Part shown: piece by piece, positions 1-11,460 of the stretch | Layout of the letters: each line of letters starts with the position of its first letter | Position numbering within the stretch: the stretch's first letter is position 1 | NCBI RefSeq assembly: GCF_000003815.2 | Contig: NC_049980.1 | Span: 4,877,555-4,909,888 of the forward strand | DNA length: 32,334 nucleotides | Origin: Branchiostoma floridae | Lineage: Eukaryota > Chordata > Leptocardii > Amphioxiformes > Branchiostomatidae | Direction: 5' to 3' | Program-made: the position numbers and the translations under genes | Notes under the pieces: model-generated | Databases searched by the model: none | Told to the model about the DNA's origin: nothing | The model's input: only the letters and a program-made list of their open reading frames with translations

Positions 1-1925
1 TATGATAGCTAACAGTCTAGCACTTCTTACAAAAGTTTCAAATTTTACCTGCCAGATTTAATTAACCTCCCAAAGGGACACTATTTGGGTAAAAGATACT
101 AGGATTTCAAACTTCCCGCCACTATTGCTAATGTAGCAGAGACGGACTTTCTGTTACTAAACTAAATGAGGCAGGTAAACTTTAAAGGTCGGCTACGATA
201 GCTAATAGTCTAGCACTTCTTACAAAAGTTTTAAATTTTACCTGCCAGATTTAATTACCCTCCCAAAGGGACACTAATTGGGTACAAGATACTAGGATTT
301 CAAACTTCCCGCCACTATTGCTAATGTAGCAGAGACGGACTTTCTGTTACTAAACTAAATGAGGCAGGTAAACTTTGAAGGTCAGCTATAATAGCTAACA
401 GTCTAGCACTTCTTACAAAAGTTTTAAATTTTACCTGCCAGATTTAATTAACCTCCCAAAGGGACACTAATTGTGTACATTAGACTAGGATTTCAAACTT
501 CCCGCCACAAATGCTAATGTAGTAGAGACGGGCTTTCTGTTACTAAACTAAATGAGGCAGGTAAACTTTGAAGGTCAGCTATGATAGCTAACAGTCTAGC
601 ACTTCTTACAAAAGTTTTAAATTTTACCTGCCAGATTTAATTAACCTCCCAAAGGGACACTAATTGTGTACATTAGACTAGGATTTCAAACTTCCCGCCA
701 CTACTGCTAATGTAGTAGAGACGGACTTTCTGTTACTAAACTAAATGAGGCAGGTAAACTTTGAAGGTCAGCTATGATAGGTAACAGTCTAGCACTTCTT
801 ACAAAAGTTTCAAATTTTACCCGCTGGATTTATTAAACCTCCCACGGGGACACTAATTGGGTACAAGATACTAGGATTTCAAACTTCCCGCCAATATAGC
901 TTATGTAGTAGAAGACGGGCTTTCTGTTACTAAACTAAATGAGGCAGGTAAACTTCGAAGGTAAGATATGAAAGCTGGCAGTCTAGCACTTCTTACAAAG
1001 GTTTTAAATTTTACCTGCCAGATTTAATTAACCTTCCACAGGGTCACTCATTGGGTGCAAGAGACAAGGATTTCGAACTTCCCACCAACATTGGCAATGT
1101 AGTAGAATGCGGGCTTCCTGTTACTAAATTAAATGAGGCAGGTAAACTTCAAAGGTAAGATATGAAAGCTGGCAGTCTAGCACTTCTTACAAAAGTTTTA
1201 AATTTTACCTGCCAGATTTAATTAACCTTCCACAGGGACACTAATTGGGTACAAGATACTACGATATCAAACTTCCCGCCACTATTCCTTATGTAGTAGA
1301 GACGGACTTTCTGTTACTAAACTAAATGAGGCAGGTAAACTTCAAAGGTCAGCTTTGATAACTAACTGTATAGTACTTCTTGCAAATGTTTTAAATTTTA
1401 CCTGCCATATTTAATTAACCTCCCACAGGGACACTAATTGGGTACAAGAGACTAGGATTTCAAACTTCCCGCCACCATTGACAATGTAGTAGAGAATGGC
1501 TTTCTGTTACTTAACTAAATGAGGCAGGTAATCTTCGAAGGTAAGATATGAAAGCTGGCAGTCTAGCACTTCTTACAAAAGTTTTAAATTTTACCTGCCA
1601 GATTTAATTGGGCTCACACGGGGACACTAATTGGGTACAAGATACTAGGATTTCAAACTTCCCGCCACTATTGCTAATGTATTAGAGGCGGGCTTTCTAT
1701 TACTAAAGTAAATGAGGCAGGTAAACTTTAAAAGTCACCAATGATAGCATACAGTCTAGTACTTCTTACAAAAGTCTCAAATTTTTCCTGCCATATTTAA
1801 TTAACCTTCCACAGGGACACTAATTGGGTACAAGATACTAGGATTTCAAACTTCCCGCCACTATTGCTAATGTAGTAGAAAACGGCCTTTCTGTAACTAA
1901 CCTAAATAAGGCGGGTTACTTCAAG
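1..1925 (+). repeat. Tandem array of ~193-bp satellite units, forward arm
   Basis: About ten head-to-tail copies. The landmark AGTCTAGCACTTCTTACAAA recurs near positions 16, 208, 401, 595, 788, 983, 1176, 1562 and 1756, a spacing of 193-194 bp, with one diverged copy near 1370. Every unit carries TTTACCTGCC and, about 80 bp before it, the inverse GGCAGGTAAA, so each unit has an internal inverted repeat. The array is cut by the left window edge. The short reading frames here are not genes. The same unit appears in reverse from about 1975. Confidence 0.93.
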
Positions 1926-1974
1926 TATCAGTAAGGAGGGCAAACTGTAATATCCCGTCTTCCAAAACCCATTA

Positions 1975-4900
1975 ATGTTCCCTGCGGAAGTTAATTAAAT
2001 CTGGCAGGTAAAATTTAAAACTTTTGTAAGAAGTGCTAGACTGTTAGCTCTCATTACTGATATTTGAAGTTTACCTGCCCTCATTTAGTTTAGTAACAAA
2101 AGGTCCGTCTCTGCTAGATTAGCAATAGTGGCGGGAAGTTTGAAATCCTAGTATCTTGTACCCAATTAGTGTCCCTGTGGGAGGTTAATTAAATCCGGCA
2201 GGTAAAATTTGAAACTTTTGTAAGAAATGTTAGACTTTTAGCTATCATAGCTGACCTTCAAAGTTTACCTGCCTCATTTAGTTTAGTAACAGAAAGTCCG
2301 TCTCTACTACATTAGCAATAGTGGCGGGAAGTTTGAAATCCTAGTAGCTTGTACCCAATTAGTGTCTGTTTGGAAGGTTAATTAAATCCGGCAAGTAAAA
2401 TTTAAAACGTTTGTGATAAGTGCTAGACGGCTAGCTATCATAGTTGACCTATGAAGTTTACCTGCCTTATTTAGTTTAATAAAGGAAAGCCCGTCTTCTA
2501 CGACATTGCCAATAGTGGCGGGACGTTTGACATCCTAGTCTCTTGTACCCAATTAGTGTCCCTGTGTGAGGTTAATTAAATCCGGCAGGTAAAATTTGAA
2601 ACTTTTGTAAGAAGTGCTAGACTGTTAGCTATCATAGCTGACCTTCAAAGTTTACCTGCCTTATTTAGTTTAGTAACAGAAAGTCCGTCTCTCCTACATT
2701 AGCAATAGTGGCGGGAAGTTTGAAATCCTAGTATCTTGTAATTTATTTGTGTCACTGTGGGAGGTTAATTAAATCCGGCAGGTAAAATTTGAAACTTTTG
2801 TACGCAGTGCTAGACTGTTAGTTATCATAGCTGAACTTCAAAGTTTACCTGCCTCATTTAGTTTAGTAACAGAAAGTCCATCTCTACTACGTTAGCATTT
2901 GTTGCGGGAAGTTTGAAATCCTAGTATCTTTTACCCTATTAGTGTCCCTGTGGGAGGTTAATTAAATCTGGCAGGTAAAATCTAAAACTTTTGTAAGAAG
3001 TGCTAGACTGTTAGCTATTATAGCTGACCTTCAAAGTTTACCTGCCTCATTTAGTTTAGTAACAGAAAGTCCGTCTCTGCTACATTAGCAATAGTGGCGG
3101 GAAGTTTGAAATCCTAGTATCTAGTACCCAATTAGTGTCCCTATGGAAGGTTAATTAAATCTGGCAGGTAAAATTAAAAATTTTTGTAAGAAGTGCTAGA
3201 CTGTTAGCTATCATAGCTGACCTTCAAAGTTTACCTGCCTCATTTAGTTTAGTAACAGAAAGTCCGTCTCTTCTACATTAGCAATAGTGGCGGGAAGTTT
3301 GAAATCCTAGTATCTTGTATCCAATTAGTGTCCCTGTGGAAGGTTAATCAAATCTGGCAGGTAAAATTTAAAACTTTTGTAAGAAGTACTACATTCAGGG
3401 CTTTAGCCAGCGTCCGTTTTTCCGTCAATTGACGGAAATTTGCTGCGTGTGACGGAAAAAAATTTCAACCATTCCGTCAACCTTGACGGAAAAAAATCGT
3501 TGATTGAAGCAAGGAGGCGAAGTTGAAAAGAGGGAAGCTACGGCTTGGGGACGCCCGGACAGCCCATTGTCGGAAAGCCACACACTGTTTGTTTTGCTAT
3601 TGTCATGATTGTAGACGATTGTGTGTCGGCACCCTTTCGCATACGATAATCTCATTAAAAACCCGTTTTTCAAGGTCTCACTCCTAGAACAGTGCATTCT
3701 ACGAACTTTGTTTGGAATCTTGACACTCATCAAAACCTAACTTGTACGCTAGCGTGCCGGGGCTGGCGGCCGTACAAATTATTTTCGCTCGCCCAGCCGC
3801 GCCGCTTGCGACAACGCAAGGTGCCAGTCGCAGCTAAAAGAACCGGCACATCATGCTATCCAGAAATAGTTTGATCAAAAACATATTCTTTAGGATCTAA
3901 AATGTTGCACGGTTCTCTTCAGCGGGAATTTTGTTTTTGTTTTGACGAGAAAACGCTAATTTTGCAGCGACACAGATGAGATACCCACGCCACGTTGTTG
4001 TTATGGCACACTTCCGGGTTAATTGAACGCCTATATTCCCCCAAATGCACCATAAATCAGTATATGAATGAATGTTTTCTCAAAAGAGTATTTGAGTAAT
4101 TGTGTTCCTAATTAGAAAATTGTCGTGTAATAGAAAAATATAGCGTTCTCCTGCCTTTACAAATGTAACATTTTCAAACAAATAAAATATTTGAACGCTG
4201 GTGCGCGCGGTGCATCGTGGGTCGGTATCCATAGCTTTACCAATCAGAGCGCGGGATCTGGGGAGACGCCCCTCCAGATGTTACGACCAACCAATCAACA
4301 GTGCGTATTGAGAATATGTAATGTTAGATTTGCATACCCCGCGAGTTGATTTTAGCGCCGTGATTTTGCGGGGAAAACGCAAAGAAACGATGTTTTACTG
4401 TTCACATTATTACAAAACGTCAGCGTGGTGTCATATTTTCTCCCAATGACAACATTTATATCGGACGAGGTAGACATTTTTGCAGTCAATGACGGAAATT
4501 TTTACGCGATGACGGAAAAAAAAAGATTCTTGACAAGAATTTTCCGTCAATGGGAATTGGCTGACGGAAAAAAATCTCGAGCTGGCTAAAGCCCTGACTA
4601 CATTGTTTTCTATCATAGCTGACCTTTGAAGTTTACCTGCCTTATTTAGTTTAGTAACAGGAAGCCCGTCTTTCAAGACAGTAGCAATAGTGGCGGGAAG
4701 TTAGAAATTCTAATCATTTGTACCCAATTAGTGGCCCCGTTGGAGGTTCATTATATCCGGCAGGTAAAATTTGATAATTTTTTAAGAAGTACGATACTGT
4801 TAGTTATCATATCTGACATTTGAAGTTCACATGCCTAATTTAGTCTAGTAGCAGAAAGCCCGTTTCCACTATATTAGCAATAGTGGCGGGACGTTTGACA

Positions 4901-5305
4901 TCCTAGTCTGTTGTACTACATTTGAGCCTATGGGAGGTTAATTAAATCTGACAGATTAGTTTCAAAACTTTTATGAGAAGTAGTATGCTATAGGATATCA
5001 TAGCTAACATTTGAAATTTGCATGCCCCGTCTTTCACTACATTTAAAATAGTGGCAGGACATTTTAAATCCTAGTTTACCTGCCTAATTCAGTTATATTA
5101 GTATGGAGTCTACTGTCTACAGTAGCAATTGTGGCGGGAAGTTTTAAACCCTACTTAAGTGTCCATGTGGAAGGTTAATCAAATCTAGTAGGTAAGTTTT
5201 AAAACTTTTCTAAGACGTAATAGATCGTTAGCTAAGCTTTTAAAAATACTTTTAGCCATCATGACCTGCAGCTTAAGATTACCTGCAGTTTCCACTATTG
5301 TCAAC
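1975..5305 (-). repeat. Tandem array of ~193-bp satellite units, inverted arm
   Basis: These are the same ~193-bp units as at 1-1925 but reverse-complemented, about eleven copies once the 1201-bp insertion at 3396-4596 is discounted. The switch of orientation lies at about 1925-1975. Units next to the switch are well conserved; units beyond about 4800 are strongly degenerate, with indels. This suggests homogenisation near the centre and decay at the edge. The whole structure could be a foldback element with tandem-array arms or a satellite inversion; I cannot tell which, because the left end is outside the window. Confidence 0.9.
3396..4596 (+). mobile_element. Non-autonomous hAT-like DNA transposon, copy 1 (1201 bp)
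   Basis: The ends are a perfect 16-bp inverted repeat, CAGGGCTTTAGCCAGC and its complement. The copy is flanked by the 8-bp duplication ACTACATT at 3388-3395 and 4597-4604. An 8-bp duplication with a CAGGG terminus fits the hAT superfamily. The motif TGACGGAAA occurs about five times, in either orientation, in the first ~110 bp and about four times in the last ~110 bp; such subterminal clusters usually bind hAT transposase. No transposase reading frame is present (longest 102 codons, no recognisable domain), so the element must be moved by another copy. It sits inside the ~193-bp satellite array and appears identical to the copies at 13965 and 18370. Confidence 0.92.
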
Positions 5306-5586
5306 AGAGGACGCTCTTATGATCATTTTCTTTATTTTTCTCCTTTTTTGTCCTTCTAAAATATTCTGACTTTAAAATTATTCACCAACGTCTTCAAGGA
5401 AGCGTTGTTCTATTCGTTTAGGTCACTTTTTTACTGGGAAAATCTGATAAATGGGATAAATAAGAAAATAATGATAAATAGTGATGTGTTCGAATCGGAT
5501 GCTAGCTTTACTATAGCTCGAATCGGCTGCTGGAATCGGCTGCTGGAATCGGCTGCCGAAACGGCTGCTAACTTCAAGGTGGTCGC
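5306..5586. other. Unassigned stretch between satellite and transporter exon
   Basis: AT-rich sequence with nothing recognisable apart from a short GC-richer microsatellite at about 5515-5570. There AATCGGCTGCTGG-like units are repeated about three times next to the presumed end of the MFSD6-like exon. If the transporter has a downstream intron on the - strand, this is its beginning. Confidence 0.4.
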
Positions 5587-6232
5587 ACCCCACAACCGCT
5601 GTTTGCCGTAATCGGAGGGGTTGTTCTTTAGTTTCTGCATGGTGTGAGCGTCTGCTTGCGATACCGAAGAGTTCTGAAAGGCCTGTGCTGGCACAATGAG
5701 AAAGAAAAGAATCCAGAAAGTTGTTCCAAGGTTTGTGTCTGTGTTTGTTTCTGTTTCACTGCGTTCTGCATCGCAGTTCTGCTCTGTAGCATTACAAGGG
5801 CAGAAAAAACATTCACTTTCTGTAAGGCACCGCAGCAGTAACACTATACTGTTTTGACTTTGTTCTGTCATGTTCTTATGGTCTGTCTGAAGTAAACTGT
5901 CATCTTTCTCAAGAACGGAACAGTTACATAGTCTTTGAGCTTGCAACAGTAGGGGGGGACATTAATACAAACTTTTTGAAATACGCATTTCAAAATATGG
6001 AGATGATCTATATAAACACAGAAATCACAAAATTTAGGCAATTGTAAAACTCTAACCCCCCTGTACATACCCCCTGAAGTTTGGATAGCCCCCTCGCCAT
6101 GTACTTGTGTGACGTTGCTAGGATCTGCAAGCACTGACTACATTACTTCAGTTCTTTTTGCACGTTTTGTGTGATTAAAGATACATTACACTCCAAGATA
6201 CTTTTCTACTGGGTTTTGGCTTAATAATCTTG

Positions 6233-6246
6233 GTTGCCATGGCAAC
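6233..6246. promoter_or_regulatory. Perfect palindromic RFX X-box motif
   Basis: GTTGCCATGGCAAC is an exact match to the symmetrical X-box bound by RFX transcription factors. It lies inside the inverted-repeat element at 5950-8694. The sequence match is certain; any regulatory activity is inference. Confidence 0.4.
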
Positions 6247-7792
6247 AGGGCAGCAAGTCTTGGGGCGAATTTCCATTATTTGGCCCAAAACAGGAAAGTC
6301 ACGGCAGGGCAGTAATTTGACAATTGCTGAGAATAATAAAGAGTACCCAGATCAACTACAAGTGTATTAAGCTTCACAAGAATAGTGGTAAAATTTTCAG
6401 CAACTGGATGCCAAGGAATTGGGCAATTTCAAAAAGAATCATTGTTTCAAGGTTACAAAAACACAGTTTTTTTTTGCCAAGCTTAAAACCAGTGTTTTTC
6501 ATATGTGTCGTGAAGTATGGACAGAAAAGCAACAGTTGACTTATTCCCAAGCTCTCTCCCTGTACATATACATACTATATCTCTCATTGCAAGCAAGATG
6601 CCTGCGATACTGAATTTCAACAATGTTTTATTGGTACCTGTATTTACAACAGAATCAAAAGAACCATAGTCAAATTTACACTCATTGTAGATGGTGTCAA
6701 TGGAATGTAACATATTTTTTGCATTGTTCAAGTACAATTTTAGGTTGATCGCAGATGGGTGTTGCAGATGGATTTTTTGTGGTTATCGGTAGTGACAGTG
6801 CTCACTGTGTTCTTGAGTTGGGCCAGCTTTACACTTACATATCAACTTCTGCTGCTGATGTTAAAAATCCATCTTGGGTTTCAGGGTTTATAAGTCTTTA
6901 TCTCTCTTCCAATCAACAGCAATGTTTGCAATCTCTTTCTCATTGAGTCCTTGCTTCTTAAGCTCCTCTTCATTTCTCTACCAAGCTACTAGACTCTCTG
7001 GTATCCTGCGTCCTTTATATATTTAATATTTACATGTGTTTTGAGAGTATGAGGCAGAAAGCACAAATTGCTTATATTAAGCCTTCTACTCAAGAAACAT
7101 ATGCATAAAACAAGAATAGTAAACCACATACATACATAAGTACAGAATGGATAACAGAAAAGTAAATTTAGACAAGACAAAGTTGGTGCTGCATCAATTA
7201 GGAGAACCTGCCTGTGAAATGGATATAAGTATTGACAAAATCAAAAATATTACAGGTTTGTAGATGTGAAAGAGATGTTGATCCTGATAACAGTAAAGAA
7301 CATAAAGTAGTAACGTTGAGGTGCTTTAGGTCTACTATTATATTGGAGACAGCCGATAACAAACAACTTCTTTGGCTGGTAGAGTGTGCAGTGTAGGAGA
7401 TAATGTCCTTTCCTGCCTTCTCTACTGTACTGTCTAATTGATACAGGTTCTCTTTTCTTTTTCAGTACCCTTGTAACTTTAGATTGGTAATTGTGGTTGC
7501 CACTTGGACAAAGACACTACAAACTTCTTCGTCTTTCCTTGTCTGTTAAAACCTCTCCTTAAAGATGAACCCGAAGGCTGTATCCTTTACCTGCAGCAAC
7601 TGAGTGCTCTAAATATCCACCTTTACATGTGAAAATGCATTTTGGTTGGTGCAACGTAATTCTAAATCCAAGTAACCTGAATTTTTTTTTCAGTTGGAAC
7701 ACCACTTTCCCCCCACCTACATGCATAAGTATTTATTTCTTGATAGGATAAAACATTAGTTACATGTAACTACAGGGGTGCCTAATAGGGGT

Positions 7793-8215
7793 GGGTAACG
7801 GTACAGAAAATCCAGATCCGGTTCAGGTCCAGAGGATCAGGTCCAGGTCCGGACCAGAACCTGATTCAGTATGTGAAAACTTGTGATACTCAAAACAATG
7901 GTCCATTTCGCTACAAAGAAATCTGCTTTGCGGGGTATTTGACTACCAATGGCGTTTTAAAATCCTTTAAGGCTAACTGCCTCTGATTGACTGTAAAAAA
8001 TGGTAGAAATGACTACAGACTATACTATACTATACTTCACTCTTGTTATTTTATTGGACGTAAAGGTAAGTCTGAAAACGTGTGAATGCCTGATCATATA
8101 ATATGTTCATTTTCCAATAGCTCCAACATCCTGTCCACCAAATTTTTTCAGGTCAGGTTTTTCCGGACCGGTCTAATACGATAAACCTGTTTTATACCGG
8201 CACACCGTCCCGGTA
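7793..8215. mobile_element. MITE with GGGTGGGTA-type termini, nested in the larger element
   Basis: The left end reads TAGGGGTGGGTAACGG and the right end is the complement of TAAGGGTGGGTACCGG, giving imperfect ~17-bp inverted termini. Subterminal regions are rich in GGTCCGGA/TCCGGACC-like words on both sides. No clear target duplication could be read. The last 25 bp of the window (from about 32310) resemble its left end, so it is a dispersed family. Confidence 0.6.
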
Positions 8216-8319
8216 CCCACCCTTAGTTACCGTACATGATTTCAAAATTTGTAGAGTAATCACAAAGAAGAGAATCTAAGTCATAGAATGCTATGTGACC
8301 ACATGTTTTGCCCATTCTA

Positions 8320-8480
8320 TGATAGTGTAGCCCGTTTCGTCCAATTTTTAGTTTGGACTAGTCCATTTTTGCCATGGGGGTGACTTTGGAATAGTCCATA
8401 TTTAGCTAGGAAATACATGTGGAGGTGCAGATATCCACAATGATCTCTTGAAGTCAAATATTGTGCCAAGGATCCCAAAG
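8320..8480. repeat. Degenerate repeat with GACTTTGGAATAGTCCAT modules
   Basis: The words TTTGGACTAGTCCATTTTT and GACTTTGGAATAGTCCAT are near-palindromic and recur with G-rich spacers. Similar modules form a longer stretch in intron 3 of the protease gene (about 22200-22600), so this looks like a dispersed low-copy minisatellite family. Confidence 0.4.
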
Positions 8481-10089
8481 TACAATTTTTAAGGCATTAA
8501 GCGTGTTTGGCAGTATAGCGTTATACTAGTTCAGTACATTGTCAACTTAAAAACTTCAGGGGGTATGTACAGGGGGGTTAGCAATTAAAGATTTACAAAA
8601 TTTTTACATTTTCATATTCAGATGGACCGTCTCCATATTTCTAGGTGCGTATTTGATCAAAAACTGCATTTTTGCAAAATAGTGTCCCCCCCTAGCAACA
8701 GTAGCACTGGAGACCGCAAGAGCGTATGTTCTGTCGTAGAATTTCCACAGCATGACTCGCACGAGATACAGTCATTGCCGATTTGTAGCTGCCCCCTATT
8801 CACCGGAGGCACGAACATAGTACAAAACATGAGGCAGTATGTTAAGAAGAGGCACAGCATGTGTATCTGCTTGTGTCTGTCGAACTTGTCTGCTGCAGCA
8901 CCGAGGATAGGCTTGAGGAGGAAGGTGAAGAAAGGGTAGGTTCCGCTGATGATACCAGCCTGGTAGGGCAGGAGGCCGAGTTGTCGTAGGTACACAGAGA
9001 TGTAGGGAACAAAGCATGCAATACCTGCAACAAAAGAAGGTACAAACAATTTAAAAGGAGTTGTCAGAAAGACAGGTCCAGTTCAGACAGCGGAAAATGC
9101 TGTCCAGTGTGGTCCGACCATTTTATGTGTGGTTACGCCCCATGGCAGAAAGTTAAAGAATTTGGTGTGTTTCCGTATATCCCAACATGAAGCACAGTCT
9201 GATTTCCTGCATACAGGTCTACATACACTACCAAAAATGCCATTCTTATTTATCTTTGTGGAAGAAAAGTTATCTTCCACAAAGAAAATTATTCTCTGTG
9301 TGAGAAAATAAGAAAATAAGAAAATGTCAGTTAGAAGGTGAAAGTTTTCTTAGAATATTTTTCTCAGGCCAAGCTGTTCTTTCTTAAATTTCGGGACTAA
9401 AAACTTAAGATAAATCTTCTTGTGGCAAGAATGATTCTGTGGTACAGAATTTATATCTAATCATAGTTTTAAACCTGTAAATGTTCTCTAAACTAAGAAT
9501 AATCATCTTATTCTAGAACAAAGATTAAATAGCTTATAGCAGGAAAACCTAGATTATGTTTCTTGAAAGGTTCTTGTAGCAAGAAAATCTTTCTGTCCTT
9601 AATAATCAATTTCTTGTTGCTTCTTGCACTAACCATATTATGCATCTTGTATGAAGATTTAGATTCTTTCAACAAGAATAACCTTCCGTCCTTAAGAATA
9701 GATGTCTTAAACCAAATATATATTATCTTGTACAAAGATTAAGATTCTGGTAGCAGGTCAAACCTAGAATCAGTTTCTTGAAAGTTATTTGGAAGCAAGG
9801 AAACCTTTCTGTCCTAAAGAACTAAGTTACCAGTTAACAGAATATGCATCTTGTGCTAAGATTCAGGATCTTGCTCAAGAATTCCTCTCTAATCTTAAGA
9901 CTGATACTCTTACTCTTAGACAGTGATTCTCTGTACAAGTCTGGAAATCTCGCACCAGGAATATTTTACTTGCACCAAGAATCAGCTTCTGGTTCAAGAA
10001 TTTCTTCCTTCCTAAAGACACACCAAGAAAATGTCTCTTGCATTGAGATTCACTTTCTTGAACAATCATTCCTGCTGTCAAATACTTAA

Positions 10090-11205
10090 AAACAGAAAAT
10101 CACTAAATAGTTAATAGCAACTACAAAAATGTTAGAGTAAGAAATCTCAACAAATTATGTGTATAGTATAGGAATATTTATTACCACATTCTTACATAAG
10201 ACTTATGAAGTATGATCACAATAGTAACAGTCTTTGAATGGAAATACTTTTACGATGACAGTCCCAGACAAACATCAATAATTCCTTTACATTCAAATTG
10301 CCAATTATTTATCTTGATATACGTACAAGAAGAAGAGTCTCGAATTCATTACCCTTCTCAAAGAAGTATTTACAGCAATATTACTGCATTTACTTAAATG
10401 GCAGTGTACATGTAGCTGTTTTGTAGCGGAATATGCTAAGGCCATAATTTATAAACTTACTAGATATAACTATAATTCCATATGGTTACAGAGTATCACA
10501 TTCCAAAATAGAGTAAACCCTTGCAGTGAACTTTTCATTCTTGACATTTGGTGTGGTCAAAACCTCCAGACACCTAGAGAAAAAGTGAAAGACCTTTGTT
10601 ACTTCGTAGTCTTACACAAAACAACAAAAAAGGTATCAAGTAAACAATTTTGAATAATATATATTAATTTCAGTAATGCACTGTACTATATACCTATTCT
10701 TTAACCCACTGGTGACACCTATAGATATGTATGTTTACTTGATACCGTAATGAAATTTGTTTTTGAACCGAAATACAGCAGACTAACCCTGTGATATGAA
10801 ATGGAATCTCCCAACGATTATTTTGGTTAGACATACAATTATGTGCACATAGAATTTGGCAGCCAAAAGGTGGATATACTAGTAGCTATGGAAACAACTC
10901 TTGCCTCTCCATATCTACTGCTTTGTCAAGATTCTGTGCCTTGTTGCTTTTGAACCCTATACTCTAAAGTCTATGCATGGACTTCTTTTATCTTGAAGTA
11001 TTTCAAGGTGGGGGAGGGGGGCACACTTACCTTATCCTTCATATCTGGTTCCCAGCTGTTTCCGCTGCATAGATTTTTAGCAAATTGAACCCAGTCACCA
11101 GTGCCTCACATGATCATGGTCCCTTTTACCTTACTTTTGACTGTAAAACTGACATGAGTCATCAACTGATACAAAGAGTAGTGAACTGAGCTGCTGCAAC
11201 TGTCA
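10090..11205. other. Central unassigned stretch of the AT-rich foldback
   Basis: No gene, splice-compatible coding frame or clear repeat is visible in this 1.1-kb AT-rich region. It lies between the TTCTT-rich left part and the AAGAA-rich right part of the putative foldback. Confidence 0.4.
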
Positions 11206-11210
11206 CTCTG

Positions 11211-11460
11211 TTCAAAATGGAGATGGGGTAGCCCAACTGTACTCTGGGATACAGATCAACCAATCAGGGGTTCAGAAAAAGTCACATGACCAGAGAGGCT
11301 AGAAAAATAAGAAATGTTAAGAAATATTTTCTTATAACTGTTCAAAATAGAGATGGACCACCTGGGGTAGCCCAACAGTACTCTGAGATACAAATAAACC
11401 AATCAGGAGTTCAGAAAAAGTCACATGACAAGATAGGCTAGAAAATCAAGAAATGTTTTC
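11211..11460. repeat. Direct tandem duplication of ~130 bp
   Basis: Two adjacent copies start with TTCAAAAT(G/A)GAGATGG at 11211 and 11341. Both contain GGGTAGCCCAAC, ACCAATCAGG and TTCAGAAAAAGTCACATGAC in the same order. The second copy has a short insertion (ACCACCT) near its start. No coding potential is seen. Confidence 0.85.

Larger units (their letters stand above)
5950..8694. mobile_element. 2745-bp inverted-repeat element inserted in the MFSD6-like exon
   Basis: The ends are TAGGGGGGGAC and GTCCCCCCCTA. The first ~140 bp (to about 6080) are similar to the reverse complement of about 8555-8694, sharing a G-run tip, a block reading AAATATGGAGA and a block reading CCCCCCTGTACATACCCCC. 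The 7-bp direct repeat GCAACAG flanks it at 5943-5949 and 8695-8701. No transposase is recognisable inside, so it is presumably non-autonomous. Its interior contains a smaller MITE at about 7793-8215 and a palindromic RFX-type site at 6233-6246. I cannot assign a superfamily. Confidence 0.8.
5589..9024 (-). pseudogene. MFSD6-like major facilitator transporter exon, split by a transposon
   Basis: The - strand reads as one MFS exon in two pieces, 9024-8695 and 5949-5589. The first piece begins after a good acceptor (polypyrimidine tract then TTGCAG at about 9030-9025). It encodes a membrane segment and the MFS-type loop GAAADKFDRHKQ, followed by a second membrane stretch and a Cys-rich loop. 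The second piece continues that Cys-rich, sequon-bearing loop, then a membrane segment beginning TTFWILFFLIV and the motif SDYGKQRLWG, characteristic of MFSD6-type proteins. A possible donor (GTGCGA) follows at 5588. The 2745-bp element at 5950-8694 lies between the pieces. Taking out the element and one copy of its 7-bp duplication joins the pieces in the same frame with no stop. As assembled, the read-through stops 13 codons past the junction, near 8657. Upstream and downstream exons were not identified. The substrate is unknown. It may be a null allele and not a fixed pseudogene. Confidence 0.68.

Noticed and set aside
1-3390. Regularly spaced repeats suggesting a CRISPR-like array
   Set aside because: The genome is eukaryotic, the whole ~193-bp unit repeats including the intervals, and no spacers or cas genes exist.
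3425-3733. Identical 102-codon frame in all three hAT-like copies (also 13994-14302 and 18399-18707)
   Set aside because: It is identical because the whole element is identical. It overlaps the subterminal motifs and shows no transposase or other domain.
5431-5946. 171-codon frame as an independent gene
   Set aside because: It has no ATG-initiated start or signal of its own at its left edge; it is the second half of the interrupted MFSD6-like exon, and its tail beyond about 5587 looks like intron.
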